Source: Candidatus Andeanibacterium colombiense
Lineage (GTDB): Bacteria > Pseudomonadota > Alphaproteobacteria > Sphingomonadales > Sphingomonadaceae
DNA: 64,000 bases
Direction of reading: 5' to 3'
Assembly: GCA_029202985.1 (NCBI GenBank)
Contig: CP119316.1
Coordinates: 2,046,001 to 2,110,000, forward strand
Part shown: piece after piece, positions 1 to 9,730 of the stretch
How positions within the stretch are numbered: the first letter of the stretch is position 1
Layout of the letters: every line of letters begins with the position of its first letter
Made by a program: the position numbers and the translations under genes
The notes under the pieces: generated by a model
Databases searched by the model: none
What the model saw: only the letters and a program-made list of their open reading frames with translations
What the model was told of the DNA's origin: nothing

Positions 1-2793
1 TATCGCTATCTGCGTCAGGCCGGAATCAGCTACACGATCTACACCGTGGTCGACGCGCTCGACCGCGCGCCCGAAGTTACCCGTGGGCTGATCGCGCTGT
101 TCGACCTGCGCCACGATCCGGCCCAGACCGGCGACCGTGCGAAGCTCGCGGCCGAGGCCGAAGAAGCGATCCGCGCCGGACTGGCCAAGGTCGAGGCGAT
201 CAACGACGACCGGCTGCTGCGGCTCTATCAGGCGGCGTTCCGCGCGATCCTGCGGACCAACGCCTTCTCGCCCGCCGCCGCCGAAGCGCTCGCGTTCAAG
301 CTCGATTCGGCCGAAGTCCCCGGCCTGCCGCGCCCGGTGCCGTGGCGCGAAATCTGGGTCTATTCGCGCCGGGTCGAAGGCATCCATCTGCGCGCCGGGC
401 CGATCGCCCGCGGCGGCATCCGCTGGTCGGACCGGCGCGACGATTTCCGCACCGAGATCCTCGGGCTGATGAAGGCGCAGCGGGTCAAGAACGCGGTGAT
501 CGTACCGACCGGGGCCAAGGGCGGCTTCTACCCGAAGGCCCTGCCCGATCCGCGCAAGGACCGTGACGGCTGGGCCGCCGAAGGCCAGGCAAGCTACGAA
601 GTGTTCATCCGGGCGCTCCTGTCGGTCACCGACAATATCGTCGGTGACAAGGTCGTGCATCCGAAGCGCGTGGTCGTGCGCGACGGCGACGATCCCTATT
701 TCGTGGTCGCCGCCGACAAGGGCACCGCGAGCTATTCCGACATCGCCAATGCGATCGCCGAAGCCCGCGACTTCTGGCTCGACGATGCTTTCGCCAGCGG
801 TGGCTCGCACGGCTACGATCACAAGGCGATGGGCATCACCGCGCGGGGCGCGTGGCTGTCGGTCCAGCGCCACTTCCTCGAACTCGGAATCGACGTGCAG
901 CAGGACGCCATCCGCACGGTCGGCTGCGGCGACATGTCGGGCGACGTGTTCGGCAACGGCATGCTTCTGTCGAAGACGCTCCGCCTGGTCGCGGCCTTCG
1001 ACCACCGCCACATCTTCCTTGATCCGGATCCCGATCCGGCCGCGAGCTGGAAAGAGCGCAAGCGGATGTTCAAGCTGCCGCGTTCGAGCTGGGACGATTA
1101 CGACAAGAAGCTGATCTCGAAGGGCGGGGGGGTATTCCCGCGCACGCTCAAAACCATCCCGCTGTCGCCCGAAGTGCGCGCGGCGCTCGGCACCGATGCG
1201 AACGAGATGGATCCCGAGAAGCTGATCTCGACTATCCTCAAGGCGCCCGTCGATCTGCTGTGGTTCGGCGGGATCGGCACCTATGTGAAGAGTTCGGCCG
1301 AGAACAATGCGGCGGTCGGCGATCCGGCCAACGATGCGCTGCGGATCGACGGCAACGAGGTCCGCGCCAAAGTGATCGGCGAAGGCGCCAACCTCGGCTG
1401 CACGCAGGCCGGGCGGATCGAGTTCGCTCTGAAGGGCGGCCGGAACAACACCGATTTCATCGACAATTCGGCCGGCGTCGACTGTTCGGACAATGAGGTC
1501 AACATCAAGATCGCCTTCGCCGGTGCCAAGCGCGCTGGAAAGCTGACCGAAAAGCGCCGCGACGAAATCCTGGTCGAGATGACCGACGACGTCGCCGCGC
1601 TGGTGCTGGAGGACAATCGCCTGCAGGCCCTCAGCCTGTCGATCGCCGAGAGCGGCGGGGCCGCCGCGATGCCGTCCTACATCCGCCTGATCGACATGCT
1701 GGAAGAACGCGGTCAACTCGACCGCAAGACCGAAGGGCTCGCCGAAAGCGACCTCCTCTCGCGCCGCGCGGCCGACGGCCGCGGCCTGACCCGCCCCGAG
1801 CTCGCGGTCCTGCTGTCGAGCACCAAGCTCGCGCTGCAGGAGGCGATCGAGCATAGCACCCTGCCCGGCGATCCGTTGCTGGAACCCACGCTGATCGCCG
1901 CCTTCCCGCCGGCGATGCGGAAGGCCTTCAAGCAGCAGATCCTTACCCACCGGCTGCGGCGCGAAATCGTCGCGACCAAGCTCGCCAACCGGATGGTCAA
2001 CCGCATCAGCGTGATCCATCCGTTCGAGCTGGCGGAAGAGGAAGGCGCGACGCTGGACCAGGTCGCCGCTGCCTTCGCCGCTGTCGAAGTCCTGTTCGGA
2101 ATGGACGCGATCTGGCAGCGGATCGAAACCGCGAAGATGCCCGAAACAGCGCGGATCGCGTTGTTCACCCGCGCTTCCGCGGCCCTGACCGACCATATGG
2201 CCGATCTGCTGCGCGTCGGCCGCGGCGCGCTGGAGCCGGCGAAGCTGGCCGGCGATCTCGGCGCCGGGGTGAAGGAATTGTCGGCCGCGGCCGATCGCCT
2301 GCTGGCCGACGAAGCCCGCGGCCGTTCTCAAAGCAGCCGGGAAGAATTCGTGGCGGCCGGCGCACCTGCGGCCGAGGCGGCGATGGTCGCGCATCTCCAC
2401 GATCTCGACGGCGCGATCGGGCTTGCCCGGCTGGCGAAGGAACGGGGCACGAAAGTGACGCTGCTGGCGCAGGCTTTCGTCGATCTCGGCGCGCGGCTCG
2501 GGCTCGACTGGGCCCAGCAGACCGCGGCCGCGATGAGCCCGTCCGACCCGTGGGAGCGCCTGTTGGTCAACGGCCTCGCGCGCGACTTCCAGCACATGCG
2601 GCTCGACTTCCTCCAGCGCACGATCACCGGCAAGGGCGATCCGCTGCGCGCGGTCAAGGTTTGGGCCGAAACGCAGCAGGCAGCGATTGGCGAGTTCCGC
2701 GCGACCGTCGCCCGCGCGCGCTCGGCGGTTCCCGCAGCCCCGGCGATGCTCGCCCAGATCGCCAGCCAGGCACGCAACCTGCTGGCGCGCTGA
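1..2793 (+). CDS. NAD-specific glutamate dehydrogenase, large type (C-terminal part)
   Basis: Oxidatively deaminates glutamate to 2-oxoglutarate and ammonia with NAD+ in the cytoplasm. The reading frame is open from base 1, so the gene starts upstream; about 930 residues are visible out of the roughly 1600 usual for the 180 kDa GDH class. The catalytic domain is recognisable from GGIRWSDRRDDFRTE near visible residue 140 and the lysine-containing GAKGGFYPK near 171, followed by the dinucleotide-binding part (VIGEGANLG near 458) and the long helical C-terminal domain of this class. A flavoprotein reductase gene follows after 43 bases on the same strand with its own ribosome site. The identity is secure; only the N-terminal regulatory part is missing from view. 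Confidence 0.95.
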   Translation, partial: YRYLRQAGISYTIYTVVDALDRAPEVTRGLIALFDLRHDPAQTGDRAKLAAEAEEAIRAGLAKVEAINDDRLLRLYQAAFRAILRTNAFSPAAAEALAFKLDSAEVPGLPRPVPWREIWVYSRRVEGIHLRAGPIARGGIRWSDRRDDFRTEILGLMKAQRVKNAVIVPTGAKGGFYPKALPDPRKDRDGWAAEGQASYEVFIRALLSVTDNIVGDKVVHPKRVVVRDGDDPYFVVAADKGTASYSDIANAIAEARDFWLDDAFASGGSHGYDHKAMGITARGAWLSVQRHFLELGIDVQQDAIRTVGCGDMSGDVFGNGMLLSKTLRLVAAFDHRHIFLDPDPDPAASWKERKRMFKLPRSSWDDYDKKLISKGGGVFPRTLKTIPLSPEVRAALGTDANEMDPEKLISTILKAPVDLLWFGGIGTYVKSSAENNAAVGDPANDALRIDGNEVRAKVIGEGANLGCTQAGRIEFALKGGRNNTDFIDNSAGVDCSDNEVNIKIAFAGAKRAGKLTEKRRDEILVEMTDDVAALVLEDNRLQALSLSIAESGGAAAMPSYIRLIDMLEERGQLDRKTEGLAESDLLSRRAADGRGLTRPELAVLLSSTKLALQEAIEHSTLPGDPLLEPTLIAAFPPAMRKAFKQQILTHRLRREIVATKLANRMVNRISVIHPFELAEEEGATLDQVAAAFAAVEVLFGMDAIWQRIETAKMPETARIALFTRASAALTDHMADLLRVGRGALEPAKLAGDLGAGVKELSAAADRLLADEARGRSQSSREEFVAAGAPAAEAAMVAHLHDLDGAIGLARLAKERGTKVTLLAQAFVDLGARLGLDWAQQTAAAMSPSDPWERLLVNGLARDFQHMRLDFLQRTITGKGDPLRAVKVWAETQQAAIGEFRATVARARSAVPAAPAMLAQIASQARNLLAR

Positions 2794-2836
2794 GCTTTCT
2801 GCGCTAAAGCTCCGACAACAACCGTTGGAGTTTCAC

Positions 2837-4075
2837 ATGGCGCATTACGAAGTGATCATTGTCGGCACCGGCCACGGCGGCGCACAGGCAGCGATCACCT
2901 TGCGCCAGCACGGCTTCGACGGCTCGGTGCTGATGATCGGGCGCGACCCGCAGGTGCCTTACGAGCGGCCGCCGCTGTCGAAGGAATATCTTGCGCGCGA
3001 CAAGCCGCTCGAACGGATCCTGATCCGCCCGCCGCATTTCTGGGCCGAGCGCGCGATCGAGATGAAGCTCGGCGCGACGGTGACCGAGGTCGATCCGGAA
3101 GGCCACGCGGTGGTGCTCGCGGACGGTGAGCGCATCACCTACGGTTCGCTGATCTGGGCCGCGGGCGGCGATCCGCGGCGGCTGTCATGCCCCGGCGCCG
3201 AGCTTGCCGGCATCCACTACGTCCGCGACCTCGCCGATGCCGACCGGATGATGGCCGAGCTGGACGCGGGCGCGAAGAAGGTCGTGGTGATCGGCGGCGG
3301 CTATATCGGGCTCGAGGCAGCGGCGGTGCTGACCAAGTTCGGCTGCGAGGTGACCCTGCTCGAAGCCCTGCCGCGCGTGCTCGCACGGGTCGCGGGCGAA
3401 GACCTGTCCGCTTTCTACGAAGCCGAGCATCGTTCGCACGGGGTTGATCTGCGCACCGGCGCGATGGTCGAGGCTATCGAAGGAGACGGGACCAAGGTCA
3501 CCGGCGTGAAGCTGGCTTCTGGCGAAATCCTTCCCGCCGACATGGTCGTCGCGGGGATCGGGATCGTCGCTTCGGTCGGCCCGCTGATCGCGGCCGGAGC
3601 CGCCGGCACCAACGGGGTCGATGTCGACGAATTCTGCCGCACGATGCTGTCCGACATCTATGCGATCGGCGATTGCGCGGCGCATGCCAACGACTTTGCC
3701 GGCGGCAATGTGATCCGCCTCGAAAGCGTGCAGAATGCGCACGACATGGCCGCGGTGGTCGCGCGGGCGCTAGTCGGCGAGGAAGCGGAGCATTATCACG
3801 CGCTGCCGTGGTTCTGGTCGAACCAGTACGACCTCAAGCTCCAGACCGCCGGCCTCAGCCTGAACCACGACGCGACGGTGACCCGCGGCGATCCGGCCAG
3901 CCGCAGCTTCAGCGTGATCTACCTCAAGGAAGGCCGCGTGATCGCGCTCGACTGCGTCAATGCGGTCAAGGATTACGTCCAGGGCCGCAAGCTGGTCGAG
4001 GCGAGAGCGCAGGTTTCGCCCGAAGCGTTGGCGGATACGGCAACCCCGCTCAAGGAACTGCTGCCAACTCCCTGA
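2837..4075 (+). CDS. FAD-dependent ferredoxin/rubredoxin-type reductase
   Basis: A 412-residue pyridine nucleotide-disulphide-fold flavoprotein of the kind that passes electrons from NAD(P)H to a ferredoxin or rubredoxin serving P450s or Rieske oxygenases. The FAD-binding GTGHGG is at residues 9-14, the second Rossmann motif IGGGYIG near 152, and the C-terminal FAD motif YAIGDCA near 275, followed by a reductase C-terminal domain. The ATG at 2837 was chosen because TGGAG lies just upstream and the protein then starts directly with the flavin fold; the open frame extends back to 2687 without sense. Its 3' end overlaps the convergent queG gene by 26 bases. No ferredoxin gene is visible in the window, so its partner is elsewhere. 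The P450 at 22962 is a candidate client by inference only. Confidence 0.85.
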   Translation: MAHYEVIIVGTGHGGAQAAITLRQHGFDGSVLMIGRDPQVPYERPPLSKEYLARDKPLERILIRPPHFWAERAIEMKLGATVTEVDPEGHAVVLADGERITYGSLIWAAGGDPRRLSCPGAELAGIHYVRDLADADRMMAELDAGAKKVVVIGGGYIGLEAAAVLTKFGCEVTLLEALPRVLARVAGEDLSAFYEAEHRSHGVDLRTGAMVEAIEGDGTKVTGVKLASGEILPADMVVAGIGIVASVGPLIAAGAAGTNGVDVDEFCRTMLSDIYAIGDCAAHANDFAGGNVIRLESVQNAHDMAAVVARALVGEEAEHYHALPWFWSNQYDLKLQTAGLSLNHDATVTRGDPASRSFSVIYLKEGRVIALDCVNAVKDYVQGRKLVEARAQVSPEALADTATPLKELLPTP

Positions 4076-5123
4076 GCGCCCATTCTGCCGCTTCGGCAAC
4101 CACCGGATCGGGATCGGCAACCAGCCCGCGCACCTGCTGCACCAGCGCGGGATTGCCACTGTTCCCGGCCGCGATCAGGCAGTTGCGCACGAAGCGGTCA
4201 CGCCCGATGCGCTTGATCGGGCTGCCCGAGAACTTTGCCCGAAACCCCGCATCGTCGAGCGCCAGCAGCTCCGTCAGCTCCGGTTCGATCAGTTCCTCGC
4301 GCGGGACGAAGGATTGGTGGCGCGCGGCGAGATCGGCGAACTTGTTCCACGGGCACACCGCCAGGCAATCGTCGCAGCCATAGATGCGGTTGCCGATCGG
4401 CTTGCGGAATTCATCCGGGATCGGCCCCTTGTGCTCGATCGTGAGGTAGGAAATGCAGCGCCGTGCATCGAGCCGGTAGGGGCCGGGGAAAGCGTCGGTC
4501 GGGCACGCGGCCTGGCATGCGACGCAGGTGCCGCAGTGCCCGTCATGCGGCTGGTCGGGCGCGAACGGCAGGGTGCAGTAGATCGCGCCGAGGAACAGCC
4601 AGCTGCCGTGCTCGCGGCTGACGAGATTGGTATGCTTGCCCTGCCAGCCGAGCCCGGCCGCTTCGCCGAGCGGCTTTTCCATCACCGGCGCCGTATCGAC
4701 GAACACCTTGAGTTGCATTTCGAGGCCGAGCTTGCCGGCTTCGGCACTCAGCCAGCGCGCCAGCGTCTTGAGCCCCTTCTTGAGCACGTCGTGATAGTCG
4801 CGGCCCTGCGCATAGACCGAGATGCGCGCCTTCTCCGGATCGCCCGCCAGCGCCAGCGGATCGACCTCGGGCGCATAGGACATGCCGAGCGCGATCACGC
4901 TGCGCGCCTCGGGCCACATGCTCTGCGGGCCGCGGCGTACCTCCGCGCGTTCTTCCATCCAGCCCATCGAACCGTGGAACCCGGCCGCGAGCCATTCTTC
5001 CAGCCGCGCGGATCGCTGTGGATCGTCGGCCGCCGGGGCAAAGCCGATCGCCGCGAACCCCAGCGCACGCGCCTCGCCCGCCAGCCGCTGCTTCAATTCA
5101 TCGATGAGTGCGGCGTTAACCAA
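4050..5123 (-). CDS. queG: Epoxyqueuosine reductase QueG
   Basis: Catalyses the last step of queuosine synthesis, reducing epoxyqueuosine to queuosine in tRNA, using cobalamin and two [4Fe-4S] clusters. The 357-residue protein has the two ferredoxin-type cysteine motifs CGTCVACQAACP near residue 197 and CDDCLAVCPWN near 249, the conserved RRCISYLTIEHKG between them, and a C-terminal HEAT-like helical tail. Length and motif order fit the family well. The start is TTG at 5123; no ATG lies in frame nearby. It is divergent from the ABC transporter genes with only 44 bases between start codons, so the promoters must be packed or overlapping. It converges on and overlaps the upstream reductase gene by 26 bases. 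Confidence 0.93.
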   Translation of the reverse strand: MVNAALIDELKQRLAGEARALGFAAIGFAPAADDPQRSARLEEWLAAGFHGSMGWMEERAEVRRGPQSMWPEARSVIALGMSYAPEVDPLALAGDPEKARISVYAQGRDYHDVLKKGLKTLARWLSAEAGKLGLEMQLKVFVDTAPVMEKPLGEAAGLGWQGKHTNLVSREHGSWLFLGAIYCTLPFAPDQPHDGHCGTCVACQAACPTDAFPGPYRLDARRCISYLTIEHKGPIPDEFRKPIGNRIYGCDDCLAVCPWNKFADLAARHQSFVPREELIEPELTELLALDDAGFRAKFSGSPIKRIGRDRFVRNCLIAAGNSGNPALVQQVRGLVADPDPVVAEAAEWALRELAAVP

Positions 5124-5167
5124 CTTCGCTGTTGCTCCCGTTCATAGGCGACGGTTAACTCGCACCC

Positions 5168-6163
5168 ATGCAGATTGAACTAGGCGATCCTTCGCGGGCC
5201 GACAATGTCGCGCAGGCCCCCTCCCGCCCCCTTGCGATCGAGGCGCGCGGGCTGGTCAAGCGGTTCGAAGGAACGCTGGCGGTCGACGGGGTCGATATCG
5301 CGGTGCCCGAAGGCTCGATCTACGGCATCCTCGGCCCCAATGGCGCCGGCAAGACCACCACCCTGCGGATGCTGCTTGGGATCATCGATCCCGACCGGGG
5401 CGTTCGCAAAATCCTCGGCCATGAGCGCCCCCACGATGTCGCGCGGCTGATCGGCTATCTACCCGAGGAACGCGGGCTCTACCCATCGATGAAGGCTTAT
5501 GAGGCGATCGCCTTCATGGGCGCGCTGCGCGGCCTGCCATTGAAGCTCGGGCGCGAACGCGGCCGCGAATTGCTCGAGAACCACGGCCTCGGCTTCGCTG
5601 CCGAACGCCAGATCCGCCAGCTGTCCAAGGGCATGGCGCAGACCGTGCAATTGCTCGGGACATTGATCCACAAGCCTCGGCTGGTGGTGTTCGACGAGCC
5701 GTTCTCCGGCCTCGACGCGCTGAACCAGGGCAAGCTCGAGACGATGATCCGCGGCCTCGCGGCGGGCGGGACCACGGTGATCTTCTCGACCCATGTGATC
5801 GCTCATGCCGAACGCCTGTGCGAGGAGATCGCGATCATCGCCGGGGGCAAGGTGCCGTTCGCCGGTCGGGTGGACGTCGCGCGTGACCGGATCCCGGAGC
5901 AGGTCCGCCTGGAAACCGCCCGCGACGACGGCCCGTGGCGCGCGGCGCTGCCGGCGGACGCCCGGCGCGAGGGCAAGTTCTGGTATTTCTCGTTGCCCGA
6001 AAGCGGGGTCGAACCGCTGCTGCGCGCGCTGATCGAAGGCGAAGCGGGGATATTGTCGCTGTCGATCGAACGCGCCGGGCTGCATGACGCTTTCGTCGCG
6101 ATCGCCGGCGAAGCGGCGGCGAGGGCACTGGAAGCCGTGCCTGAAGCGGAGACCGCCCGATGA
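5168..6163 (+). CDS. ABC transporter ATP-binding protein (NatA/DUF4162 type)
   Basis: The 331-residue nucleotide-binding subunit of an ABC-2 type exporter. Walker A GPNGAGKTT lies at about residues 56-64, a slightly divergent signature LSKGMAQ near 151, Walker B LVVFDEPFSG near 172 and the switch histidine in STHV near 206. The C-terminal 80 residues form the extension common in NatA-like subunits. The stop overlaps the permease start as ATGA, so the two subunits are translationally coupled. The transported substrate is not evident; sodium, lipid or drug export are all known for relatives. Confidence 0.88.
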   Translation: MQIELGDPSRADNVAQAPSRPLAIEARGLVKRFEGTLAVDGVDIAVPEGSIYGILGPNGAGKTTTLRMLLGIIDPDRGVRKILGHERPHDVARLIGYLPEERGLYPSMKAYEAIAFMGALRGLPLKLGRERGRELLENHGLGFAAERQIRQLSKGMAQTVQLLGTLIHKPRLVVFDEPFSGLDALNQGKLETMIRGLAAGGTTVIFSTHVIAHAERLCEEIAIIAGGKVPFAGRVDVARDRIPEQVRLETARDDGPWRAALPADARREGKFWYFSLPESGVEPLLRALIEGEAGILSLSIERAGLHDAFVAIAGEAAARALEAVPEAETAR

Positions 6164-7437
6164 GCCCCGCCAACGCCTCTGCCGGGCGCCTGTCGATCTG
6201 GCAGGCCGCCTTCGTCATCGCCCGGCGCGATTTCGTCGCGATCCTGTTCAGCCGCACCTTCATCTTCTTCCTGATCGGTCCACTGTTCCCGATCGTGATC
6301 GGCGCACTGGTCGGCGGCGTCGGCAAGCAGGCGGCGGCGGAAGCGGCGCCGCCCGAAATCGGCGTCGCGATGCAGGCCGGCGATGGTGCGCGGATGGTCG
6401 CCGCCTATGAGGCGCTCGCGCCGAAACTCGGGCGCGGAGTACCGCGCATGCGCGCAATCGCGAGCCTGGCGCCGGGCGAGACCTTCGACGCGAAGGCCGC
6501 GCTGCAGCAGCGCAAGGGCAATATCGCGGCGATCGTCACCGGCAGCCCGGCTGCTCCGGTGCTGACCGCTCCGCGCGATCGGCTGGACTGGTGGTCCGGA
6601 CCGGTCGATCTGGTCGCCGCACAGGCGCTGGCGCATTCCGCGACCGATTATCCGGGGGTGAAGCTCGTCCCGGTGAGCACCAGCGGCGCGCTGCAGAAGC
6701 TCGGCCAGGTAAGCACGGCGCAGGCCGGACAAACCCTGCTGTTCCTGCTGATCGTGTTCCTCGCGGGCATGGTGCTGTCCAATCTGGTCGAGGAAAAAGG
6801 CAACAAGATCATCGAGATTCTCGCCGCCGCAATTCCGATGGACGCGGTGTTCCTCGGCAAACTGTTCGCGATGCTGGCGGTCTCGCTGGTCGGGATCGCG
6901 GTCTGGGCTTCGGTGATCGGCGGCCTGATCACCCTGGCCGGGATGCAGGCGCCGATGCCGGGCCTGCCCGATTTTCACGACCTCCCCACGCCTGCGGTCG
7001 GTTGGCCGCTGTTCGTGGTGTTCGGCGTGATCTATTTCGCGATGGGCTATCTGATCCTTGGCTCGATCTTCCTCGCGGTCGGATCGATGGCGAAGACGGT
7101 GCGTGAGGTCCAGACTCTCTCGATGCCGGCGTCGATGTTCCAGATCCTGGTGTTCCTGTTCGCCTATGCCGCGCTTACCCAGCCCGGCCGGCCGATCGAG
7201 ATCGCGGCGATCCTGTTTCCGCTGAGTTCGCCCTATGCGATGCTCGCCCGAGCGGCGACCGATGAGCGAATCTGGATCCATTTCGCCGCGTTCGCCTGGC
7301 AGCTGGTGGCAGTGGCGCTGTTCATCCGCTGGGGCGCAGCGCTATTCCGCCGCCGGGTGATGCAATCGGGCCCGCAGGCGCGCAGGCAGCGGCGTTCGCT
7401 GCTGGCGATCGTCCGAGGCAAAACCGGCGCCGCCTGA
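6160..7437 (+). CDS. ABC-2 type transporter permease (NatB-like)
   Basis: A 425-residue inner-membrane permease. One hydrophobic segment near residues 25-50 (FIFFLIGPLFPIVIGALVGG) is followed by a polar, probably periplasmic domain of about 130 residues and then five or so membrane segments from residue 190 onward, the usual layout of NatB/YhaP-type ABC-2 permeases. The segment beginning NLVEEKGNKIIEILAAAIP is typical of this family. It overlaps the ATPase gene by four bases and forms a two-subunit exporter with it. A basic C-terminal tail (RRRVMQ and following) faces the cytoplasm by the positive-inside rule. Confidence 0.87.
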   Translation: MSPANASAGRLSIWQAAFVIARRDFVAILFSRTFIFFLIGPLFPIVIGALVGGVGKQAAAEAAPPEIGVAMQAGDGARMVAAYEALAPKLGRGVPRMRAIASLAPGETFDAKAALQQRKGNIAAIVTGSPAAPVLTAPRDRLDWWSGPVDLVAAQALAHSATDYPGVKLVPVSTSGALQKLGQVSTAQAGQTLLFLLIVFLAGMVLSNLVEEKGNKIIEILAAAIPMDAVFLGKLFAMLAVSLVGIAVWASVIGGLITLAGMQAPMPGLPDFHDLPTPAVGWPLFVVFGVIYFAMGYLILGSIFLAVGSMAKTVREVQTLSMPASMFQILVFLFAYAALTQPGRPIEIAAILFPLSSPYAMLARAATDERIWIHFAAFAWQLVAVALFIRWGAALFRRRVMQSGPQARRQRRSLLAIVRGKTGAA

Positions 7438-7475
7438 TCTCGCAATCTCGCCGGCGAATTGCTATATCGGCCGCG

Positions 7476-7958
7476 ATGACTCATCTTACCCCTTCGCGCC
7501 GGGCGCTGCTCGGCTGGCTTGGGACGAGCGCCGCCCTGTCCGCCTTCGGTGTCGCCCCGGCCTTCGCCGCCTATCGCGTGACGATGAGCGATGCCGAGTG
7601 GCGCAAGAAACTGGGCGATGCATCCTGGCAGGTGCTGCGCCACGAAGACACCGAACGCCCGTTCACCTCGCCGCTCAATAATGAACACCGCAAGGGCACC
7701 TTCCTGTGCAAGGGCTGCGACAACCAGCTGTTCGCCAGCGGCACCAAGTTCGACAGCCACACCGGCTGGCCGAGCTTCTGGCAGCCGCTGAGCGGCGCGG
7801 TCAAGACCACCAGCGACACCAAGCTCGGCTATGTCCGTACCGAAGTGCATTGCGCCGATTGCGGCGGCCACCTCGGCCACGTGTTCCCCGATGGGCCGAA
7901 GCCGACCGGGCTGCGCTATTGCATGAACGGGCTGGCGATGAACTTCCGGCCGGGCTGA
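7476..7958 (+). CDS. msrB: Peptide-methionine (R)-S-oxide reductase, exported
   Basis: Reduces the R-epimer of methionine sulfoxide in proteins. The 160-residue protein has both structural zinc pairs, CKGC (Cys78/Cys81) and CADC (Cys126/Cys129), the family core THTGWPSFW, and the catalytic cysteine in RYCMNG (Cys149). The N-terminus has a twin arginine followed by a hydrophobic stretch ending in AFA (residues 8-31), so export to the periplasm, perhaps by Tat, is predicted. The usual RYCxNSxxL is changed to RYCMNGLAM here, which may alter the active-site loop. It pairs functionally with the exported MsrA at 55168. The stop codon lies in a palindrome shared with the convergent gene. Confidence 0.92.
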   Translation: MTHLTPSRRALLGWLGTSAALSAFGVAPAFAAYRVTMSDAEWRKKLGDASWQVLRHEDTERPFTSPLNNEHRKGTFLCKGCDNQLFASGTKFDSHTGWPSFWQPLSGAVKTTSDTKLGYVRTEVHCADCGGHLGHVFPDGPKPTGLRYCMNGLAMNFRPG

Positions 7959-7969
7959 AATTTCAGCCC
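7952..7969. other. Perfect 18 bp palindrome at convergent stops
   Basis: GGGCTGAAA followed by TTTCAGCCC is a perfect dyad holding the stop codon of msrB and the stop codon of the convergent membrane-protein gene. It could fold as a short hairpin at the end of both transcripts, but there is no T-tract on either side, so classical intrinsic termination is uncertain. Confidence 0.5.
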
Positions 7970-9726
7970 CTGACCTTCCACACCCGGAAGGTCGTGCCCT
8001 GCCCGATCGCGACCGGCTCCAGCCATTCCGGCGCCTTGCCGGCCACGAGCTGCGCCATCAGCCCGCCGGGTGCCGGCCGCGAATAGAGCTTCGCTTCACC
8101 CAGATCGGTGCAAATCGCGAGATAGCCGGCGTGGTGGCGCAGCACGATCGCATGAGCCTGTGCCTCGGGGCTGGTGAAGGCGAGGATCACGTCGTGCATC
8201 GCCATCTGCGCGCGGTGGTGGCTGGTCGCGATCACTCCGTCGCGGGTGCGTTCGAGCACGGTGGCGCTGACATCGAGCGGGGCAAAAACCGTGACCGGGG
8301 CAAAGCGGTCGAGAGCGGCGGCCTGTTCGTGCAGATCACAGCCGGAATCGCGGATCGCGACCTGGGCTTCGGGCAGAGTGGTGGGAGCGACCACCCGCGC
8401 TATCGCAACCGGGGTCGATGGCAGGAGCACCATGATCGCCGCGAGCGTCGCGCCCAGCCGTCCCTTCGGCGTCCGCGCGCTGCGGAAGCGCAGCAGCAGG
8501 CGATAGGCCGCCCAGCCTAGAGGCGCTGAGGCGATCGCGCAGGCAAAATCCATCGACCGCCAGGTCATCAGCCCGGCTGCGAAGGCGGCCGCGAGCAGCA
8601 GGAGATAATCGACCCGCAGATCGCGGTTCGGCCCCGGCGCCGACTTGCGCCACAACGCGACAGCGGCAGCGAGCGCGATCAAGCCCTGCAGGACCGCCGG
8701 AATCGCCTGGTCATAGGGCTGGAGCCACACCGGTCGGCCTTCGAGCACGTGGTCGTACCAATATTCGCGCACCAGCGGATCGAGATTGCCGAACGGCCCG
8801 GCCAGGCATTGCGGCGCCAGATGGACGAACACCGCCACCCCCGCGAGGCCGGCAATGCCGACGATCCCGAGCATCGCCCCCAGCGGCAGGCGCGGTTTCG
8901 TCGCAGCCGCCAGCGGACCGAGCGCCGCCAGCGCGAAAAAGGCCATGTAGGGGGGCGAGACGACGTCGCAGTAATCGATCAGATCGCCGAACCCGCGGGT
9001 CAGCGCGAACAGGCCGGCGAGCGCCAGCGCGAGGCTGGCGAGAAAAGCGGCAAGCCAGCCGCGCTCGCGCGGATCGCGCAGCCAGCGCAGCAGCAGCACC
9101 GCGCCGAACGCTGCGGCGAGCGGCAGGATTTCGAGCGAGATCGACAGGCCAGCGGCAAGCGCGATGCCGGCCAGCGCACCGCCTCTCCACGGCCGCCTGG
9201 TCATCAGCGCGGCAAGCGCCAGCAGCACCGTCACCACTTCCCAGCCGTGATGGTCGATCCGGAGCGGCTGTAGCTGCGACAGCAGCGGCGGCGACATGCC
9301 GCACACCAGGCAGGCGAGCACGGCGACGTTGCGGCCGCACAGGCGCGTCGCGATATGACCGGCCGCGGCTAGGACCACGGCGAGCGTCAGCAGCGGGACC
9401 GCGACGGTCGCAACCAGCTCGGCATGGGCCGCGCCGAGCAGCGGCCGGAGCAGAAGCATCGTCGCGGCAAGCGGTACATCGACCAGCCGCGACCAGTGCA
9501 TGATCGGGCTGGCGCCCGGATCAATGCGGTATTGGTGGAGATCGAACCAGTTTTGCCCGGCGAGCAGGTCGCGCACCTGGACCAGCCGCAGCGTATCGTC
9601 CGGGTCGGGGAATGCGCCGGTGCGGATGCGGGTCCAGGCCAGCGCCAGCAGCAGCGTCGCAAACACGAGCCACACCAGCGCGATCCGCCCCCAGGGCGTG
9701 CGCTCTTCAGTATGGAGGCGATTCAT
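7963..9726 (-). CDS. Polytopic membrane glycosyltransferase-like protein (GT-C, STT3/AglB-like motifs)
   Basis: A roughly 587-residue inner-membrane protein with about 11-13 hydrophobic segments and a C-terminal soluble part of about 130 residues. The first loop carries DPDDTLRL near residues 41-48 and then MHWSRLVDVPLA; a second loop has RIDHHGWE near residue 158. The acidic first-loop motif and the D-H-H motif are arranged as in GT-C enzymes of the STT3/AglB (GT66) class, although no WWDYG is present. It is the last gene of an operon with a GtrA-type flippase and a Glf-like flavoprotein, which supports transfer of a lipid-linked sugar at the periplasmic face. Start is uncertain: ATG at 9726, four bases after the gtrA stop, or ATG at 9747 overlapping it. 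Substrate and acceptor are unknown. Confidence 0.65.
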   Translation of the reverse strand: MNRLHTEERTPWGRIALVWLVFATLLLALAWTRIRTGAFPDPDDTLRLVQVRDLLAGQNWFDLHQYRIDPGASPIMHWSRLVDVPLAATMLLLRPLLGAAHAELVATVAVPLLTLAVVLAAAGHIATRLCGRNVAVLACLVCGMSPPLLSQLQPLRIDHHGWEVVTVLLALAALMTRRPWRGGALAGIALAAGLSISLEILPLAAAFGAVLLLRWLRDPRERGWLAAFLASLALALAGLFALTRGFGDLIDYCDVVSPPYMAFFALAALGPLAAATKPRLPLGAMLGIVGIAGLAGVAVFVHLAPQCLAGPFGNLDPLVREYWYDHVLEGRPVWLQPYDQAIPAVLQGLIALAAAVALWRKSAPGPNRDLRVDYLLLLAAAFAAGLMTWRSMDFACAIASAPLGWAAYRLLLRFRSARTPKGRLGATLAAIMVLLPSTPVAIARVVAPTTLPEAQVAIRDSGCDLHEQAAALDRFAPVTVFAPLDVSATVLERTRDGVIATSHHRAQMAMHDVILAFTSPEAQAHAIVLRHHAGYLAICTDLGEAKLYSRPAPGGLMAQLVAGKAPEWLEPVAIGQGTTFRVWKVRG

Positions 9727-9730
9727 GCGA